Assembly (NCBI GenBank): GCA_964388085.1
Contig: CAYLZW010000220.1
Location: 1 to 10,132 of the forward strand
Length of the DNA stretch: 10,132 nucleotides
Direction: 5' to 3'
Origin: CAYLZW01 sp964388085
GTDB lineage: Bacteria; Myxococcota; UBA727; CAYLZW01
The translations under genes and the position numbers were made by a program. The notes below the pieces were generated by a model. That model was not told the DNA's origin and did no database searches. It saw only the letters and a list, made by a program, of their open reading frames with translations. This document shows, in pieces, positions 7,080 to 10,132 of the stretch (positions within the stretch are counted from its first letter, which is position 1; the number at the start of each line of letters is the position of its first letter).

Positions 7080-7994
7080 GTGCGCGCCCTCCTCTCGCTC
7101 CTCGTCACTCTCCTCGCCGTCGTCGTCAGCGGCTGCCCTCTTGCGCCGCCCCGCACGAGCGGCGAGGGCGCCGGCGCCGTCTGCCACAACGACCTCGAGT
7201 GCGCCTCGGGCCTCGCCTGCGAGTGCGGCGTGTGCGCGGAGCCGAGCGGTGAGCCACCCCGCTGCATCGACCTCAACGACGCCTGCAGCGAGGTGCCGAG
7301 CGAGTGTTTTCAGGCGTGCGGCGACTTGACGGTGGTCGGCGACGCCGCGTGCGTGGACGGCCGGGAGACCTGCAGCGCGGTGGGCGGCGTGTTGCGCAGC
7401 CAGTGTCCCGCCGACACCTGCTGGGGCGACCCCGCGCCCGGCGAGGTCTGCGTGGACGGGCAGTTCCAGTGCGAGGTGCAGCCGAGGAGCTCGAGCGGGG
7501 ACTGCTACACGTTCGACTGTGAGTCGGGAGCCGCCGGCCAGTGCGTGCCCGCGTGCGGCGACGGCTCCTCGCCCGTCGCCCAGGCCTGCGTGGCCAGCGA
7601 GTGGCGGTGTGAGTCGGGCGTCCCCGTCGAGGAGTGCGGCGCGTGCGTCGGGCCGCTGCCCTCGTGCGTCATCAGCTGCGACGAGCCCACGGCGGTGGGC
7701 GGCGCGAGCTGCAGCGCGGCGCTCGAGTGGAGCTGCGAGCACATCCTCTTGAACGGCGTGCCTGCGACCGTCGACAGCGAGTGCTGCGCGAACGACCCGG
7801 CCGCCTGCGCGGGGGACGCGGGCCCGGACGCGGGCGGAGACCTCGATGCCGGCGGCTTGCCCGACGACGGCGGTGGCAGCGACGCGGGGCCGAGCGCGGA
7901 CGCGGGGCGCGTGGACGCGGGCGCTGACGTCGACGGTGGCGCAAACCTCGGCGATGGCGGCGAGCACGACGCGAGCGTTGGAGACGCCGGCTGA
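7080..7994 (+). CDS. Cysteine-rich lipoprotein with Asp-Ala-Gly C-terminal tail
   Basis: 304 residues, function unknown. The N-terminus has Arg2, a hydrophobic core and a good lipobox VSGC, making Cys19 the lipidation site. Pro at +2 is not an inner-membrane retention signal as known from E. coli, so outer-membrane anchoring is plausible. The body has about 30 Cys. Four segments share a spacing close to C-x3-C-x10-C-x6-C: residues 76-98, 109-131 (x4, x9, x6), 155-177 and 196-219 (x3, x10, x7). They often carry GD after the second Cys. The last 60 residues are low-complexity Asp-Ala-Gly and Asp-Gly-Gly, a composition more often seen just after the lipidated Cys in such proteins. The GTG at 7080 is the only start that places the signal peptide correctly; the nearest purine-rich stretch (AGAGG) is about 20 bases upstream, so the ribosome-binding site is poor. 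The gene follows the kinase by 40 bp. Confidence 0.85.
   Translation: MRALLSLLVTLLAVVVSGCPLAPPRTSGEGAGAVCHNDLECASGLACECGVCAEPSGEPPRCIDLNDACSEVPSECFQACGDLTVVGDAACVDGRETCSAVGGVLRSQCPADTCWGDPAPGEVCVDGQFQCEVQPRSSSGDCYTFDCESGAAGQCVPACGDGSSPVAQACVASEWRCESGVPVEECGACVGPLPSCVISCDEPTAVGGASCSAALEWSCEHILLNGVPATVDSECCANDPAACAGDAGPDAGGDLDAGGLPDDGGGSDAGPSADAGRVDAGADVDGGANLGDGGEHDASVGDAG
7812..7991 (+). repeat. Asp-Ala-Gly-rich low-complexity tail coding region
   Basis: This stretch encodes residues 245-304 of the lipoprotein, made almost only of Gly, Asp and Ala with scattered Ser, Pro, Val and Leu. The motif DAG recurs irregularly and the protein ends in GDAG. It is acidic and probably disordered. Confidence 0.8.
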
Positions 7995-8075
7995 GCGCTC
8001 CGCCATGCGTCCGCTCCACAGCGTCCCTGTCTCGTCCCCCTTGTCGCGCGCGCGGATGTCGTGCACCGAGCAGCG

Positions 8076-9167
8076 ATGAGCGCACGCCCCCGCATCGTCC
8101 TGCTGCACGACCACGCCGACCCGCAAGGGGTCGCCAGCGCGCTCAGCGAGATCGGCCTGTGGACGACGAAGGTGAGCCACCGCGCGCGCGCGGCGTTCGT
8201 CATCCTGCCGCCGTCCCCGCCGGTGGAGCGGGAGCGCCTGCTCGCCATCGAGGGCGTGCTCGAGGTGCTCTCGAGCGCCTCCGAGCACCCGCTGCTCGAC
8301 GCGCACCCCGCTGTCGTCGTCGCAGCCGGGCGGCGCATCGGCCGGGATGCGTCACCCGTGCTCATGGCCGGGCCCTGCAGCGTCGAGAGCCGCCAGCAGG
8401 TGCTCGACACCGCGGCCGTCGTGGCCTCGTCGGGCGGCAGCTTTCTGCGCGGCAGCGCGTTCAAGCCCCGCACCTCCCCCTACAGCTTCCAGGGCAGCGG
8501 CGCCGCGGGGCTCGGCTGGCTGAAGGACGCCGCGGACGCCTACGGCCTCGGCGTGGTGACGGAGGCGGTCAGCGAGCCCGACGTCGAGCCGGTGGCCGAG
8601 GTCGCGGATCTCTTGCAGGTGGGCTCGCGCACCATGCACAGCCCGGGGCTGCTCCGTCGGGTGGCCGCGGCGGGCAAGCCGGTGCTGCTCAAGCGCGGCA
8701 TGGCGGCTACCCTCGTCGAGTGGCTCCTCGCGGCGGAGACCTGCCTCCTGCATGGGGCTCCGGCCGTCCTCTTGTGCGAGCGCGGCGTGCGCAGCTTCGA
8801 CGGCAGCGCGCGCAACCTACTCGACGTCGCGGCCGTGGCGCTTATGCGTATGGAATACGGCCTGCCCGTCATCGCCGATCCGTCGCACGCGGCGGGACGT
8901 CGAGACCTCGTCGTGCCCCTGGCCAAGGCCGCGCTGGCGGCCGGCGCCGCGGGGCTGCTCGTCGAGGTGCATCTCGCGCCGGGGCGCGCGCGCTCCGATG
9001 GCCCTCAGGCGCTCTCGCCCGAGGACCTGCGCGAGCTGATGCCGGGGCACCGTGCGTTGGGCGGCGAAGCCTCGAGGGGCGCCGCCGCGGGAGGTGGAGA
9101 GGTCCGAGCAGAGAGCGAGAACCAAGCGCGCGTGGATCCGGTCAGCCGCCGGGTCGGGAACGGGTAA
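8076..9167 (+). CDS. 3-deoxy-7-phosphoheptulonate (DAHP) synthase, AroA I-beta type
   Basis: 363 residues from the ATG at 8076 (an in-frame GTG at 8061 would add 5). The enzyme joins phosphoenolpyruvate and erythrose 4-phosphate, the first step of the shikimate pathway. An N-terminal ACT-like domain (about 5-75), of the type that gives feedback inhibition by aromatic amino acids in the Thermotoga enzyme, precedes the barrel. Conserved segments: AGPCSVES (98-105), FKPRTSPYSFQG (129-140), PVLLKRGM (202-209), LLCERGVRSF (232-241), DPSHAAGRR (268-276), EVH (297-299) and SDGPQ (307-311). The four metal ligands expected for the family are present: C101, H271, E297, D308. The usual GARNxQNF segment reads GSRTMHSP (183-190) and TRNTLD reads ARNLLD (246-251), so it is a divergent member. 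About 35 residues of Gly/Ala/Arg-rich tail (328-363) go beyond the usual end. Its position 29 bp before rel suggests co-transcription. Confidence 0.92.
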   Translation: MSARPRIVLLHDHADPQGVASALSEIGLWTTKVSHRARAAFVILPPSPPVERERLLAIEGVLEVLSSASEHPLLDAHPAVVVAAGRRIGRDASPVLMAGPCSVESRQQVLDTAAVVASSGGSFLRGSAFKPRTSPYSFQGSGAAGLGWLKDAADAYGLGVVTEAVSEPDVEPVAEVADLLQVGSRTMHSPGLLRRVAAAGKPVLLKRGMAATLVEWLLAAETCLLHGAPAVLLCERGVRSFDGSARNLLDVAAVALMRMEYGLPVIADPSHAAGRRDLVVPLAKAALAAGAAGLLVEVHLAPGRARSDGPQALSPEDLRELMPGHRALGGEASRGAAAGGGEVRAESENQARVDPVSRRVGNG

Positions 9168-9196
9168 GCGCGAGATCGAGGCTGTAGGATGGAACC

Positions 9197-10132
9197 ATGG
9201 GGTCTCCGCTGAGGCTGAACGACATCATCGAGCAGGTGACGGCCTACCACCCTGGCGCTGACGTCGACCTCATCAAGAAGGCGTACGTCTATTCGGCGAA
9301 GGTGCACGCGGGCCAGGTCCGCAAGACGGGCGAGCCCTACCTCATCCACCCGCTCGCCGTCGCGCACATCCTCGCGCAGCTCAAGCTCGACGAGGCCAGC
9401 GTCTGCACCGGCCTCTTGCACGACACCGTCGAGGACACGCTCGCCACCCTCGGCGAGGTGCAGGATCTGTTCGGACAGGACATCGCGCACCTCGTCGACG
9501 GCGTCACCAAGCTCTCGCAGATCCAGTTTCAGACCAGCGAAGAGAAGCTCGCCGAGAACTTCCGCAAGATGCTCGTGGCCATGGCGAAGGACATCCGCGT
9601 CCTGCTCGTCAAGCTCGCGGACCGGCTCCACAACATGCGCACGCTCGACGCCATGCGGCCCGAGAAGCAGGAGCAGATCGCGCGCGAGACCATGGAGATC
9701 TACGCGCCGCTCGCGAACCGGCTCGGCATCCAGTGGCTGAAGATCGAGCTCGAGGACCTGAGCTTCCGCTACCTGAAGGTGCCCGAGTACAAGGAGCTCG
9801 CCGAGAAGCTCGGCAAGACCAAGCGGGAGCGAGCGCGCTTCATCGACGACACCGTGCGCGAGATCGGCGACGCGCTGACGAAGCAGGGCATGAGCGGCTT
9901 CGAGGTCTATGGCCGGCCGAAGCACCTGTGGTCCGTGCACAAGAAGATGATCTCGAAGGGCATCCCGTTCGAGGAGGTGCACGACCTCATCGCCTTCCGT
10001 GTGCTCGTCGAGAACCTCGGCCAGTGTTACGAGACGCTCGGGCACGTGCACGCCTTGTGGCGCCCCATCCCCGGGCGCTTCAAGGACTTCATCGCGATGC
10101 CGAAGCCGAACGGCTACCAGTCGCTGCACACG
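9197..10132 (+). CDS. Bifunctional (p)ppGpp synthetase/hydrolase, N-terminal part
   Basis: The first 312 residues of a Rel/SpoT-family enzyme that makes and degrades the alarmone (p)ppGpp; the frame is open to the right edge. The hydrolase HD domain (about 20-175) keeps H51 in YLIHPL, H75/D76 with E79/D80 in LLHDTVED, and D142 in KLADRLHNMRTL, so hydrolysis should be active. The synthetase domain begins at about 225 and shows VYGRPKHLWSVHKKM (237-251), D263 in VHDLIAFRV, and GYQSLHT at the edge. The sequence RFKD (294-297) is the RxKD motif that marks bifunctional Rel/SpoT rather than synthetase-only RelA (ExDD). The rest of the synthetase and the expected TGS, helical and ACT regions (about 400 residues) lie outside. 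The ATG at 9197 has AGGA 7 bases upstream; another ATG at 9189 is out of frame. The gene follows DAHP synthase by 29 bp. Confidence 0.97.
   Translation, partial: MGSPLRLNDIIEQVTAYHPGADVDLIKKAYVYSAKVHAGQVRKTGEPYLIHPLAVAHILAQLKLDEASVCTGLLHDTVEDTLATLGEVQDLFGQDIAHLVDGVTKLSQIQFQTSEEKLAENFRKMLVAMAKDIRVLLVKLADRLHNMRTLDAMRPEKQEQIARETMEIYAPLANRLGIQWLKIELEDLSFRYLKVPEYKELAEKLGKTKRERARFIDDTVREIGDALTKQGMSGFEVYGRPKHLWSVHKKMISKGIPFEEVHDLIAFRVLVENLGQCYETLGHVHALWRPIPGRFKDFIAMPKPNGYQSLHT

Noticed and set aside
7995..8075. Search for a terminator or promoter between the lipoprotein and DAHP synthase
   Set aside because: No stem followed by a T-run and no convincing -35/-10 pair could be seen.
7011..8306. 431-residue minus-strand open frame over the lipoprotein and the start of DAHP synthase
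   Set aside because: It spans two well-supported sense genes and is Ala/Arg-rich without motifs.
9005..10129. 374-residue minus-strand open frame over the 3' end of DAHP synthase and over rel
   Set aside because: The plus strand encodes conserved Rel motifs throughout; the minus frame is a shadow.

Overview
The window is about 70% GC and has strong G/C third-position bias. It carries two very cysteine-rich secreted proteins, one with a Gly-Glu stalk and a C-terminal membrane anchor, the other with an Asp-Ala-Gly tail, together with a cytoplasmic GAF-GAF histidine kinase. This combination is typical of Myxococcota and related former Deltaproteobacteria. That is an inference from style; no marker gene here fixes the taxon.

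Layout. Two genes lie on the minus strand: the start of a thiolase (223 to beyond base 1) and, behind it, a 600-residue cysteine-rich surface protein (2181-379). A 113-bp divergent intergenic region (2182-2294) separates these from five plus-strand genes: DNA polymerase I (polA, 2295-5099), a soluble sensor histidine kinase (5180-7039), a small cysteine-rich lipoprotein (7080-7994), a DAHP synthase (8076-9167) and the first 312 residues of a bifunctional (p)ppGpp synthetase/hydrolase (9197 to beyond the right edge). No gap between genes exceeds 160 bp. I see no tRNA, rRNA, CRISPR array or mobile element.

How the genes relate. The plus-strand genes follow one another with gaps of 29-81 bp and could be partly co-transcribed. 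DAHP synthase and Rel, 29 bp apart, are the closest pair. There is no single pathway: replication/repair (polA), signalling (kinase, Rel), shikimate entry (DAHP synthase), acyl-CoA metabolism (thiolase) and two envelope proteins of unknown role.

What stands out: the PolA proofreading site has lost three of its four metal-binding carboxylates; the minus-strand surface protein combines a 24-unit Gly-Glu stalk encoded by a hexanucleotide repeat, twelve four-cysteine modules and a C-terminal Cys/hydrophobic/Arg tail resembling a sorting signal; the small lipoprotein has a different four-cysteine repeat and a terminal Asp-Ala-Gly tail; and several inverted repeats sit just upstream of genes. I did not find a clearly new defence or mobile system.
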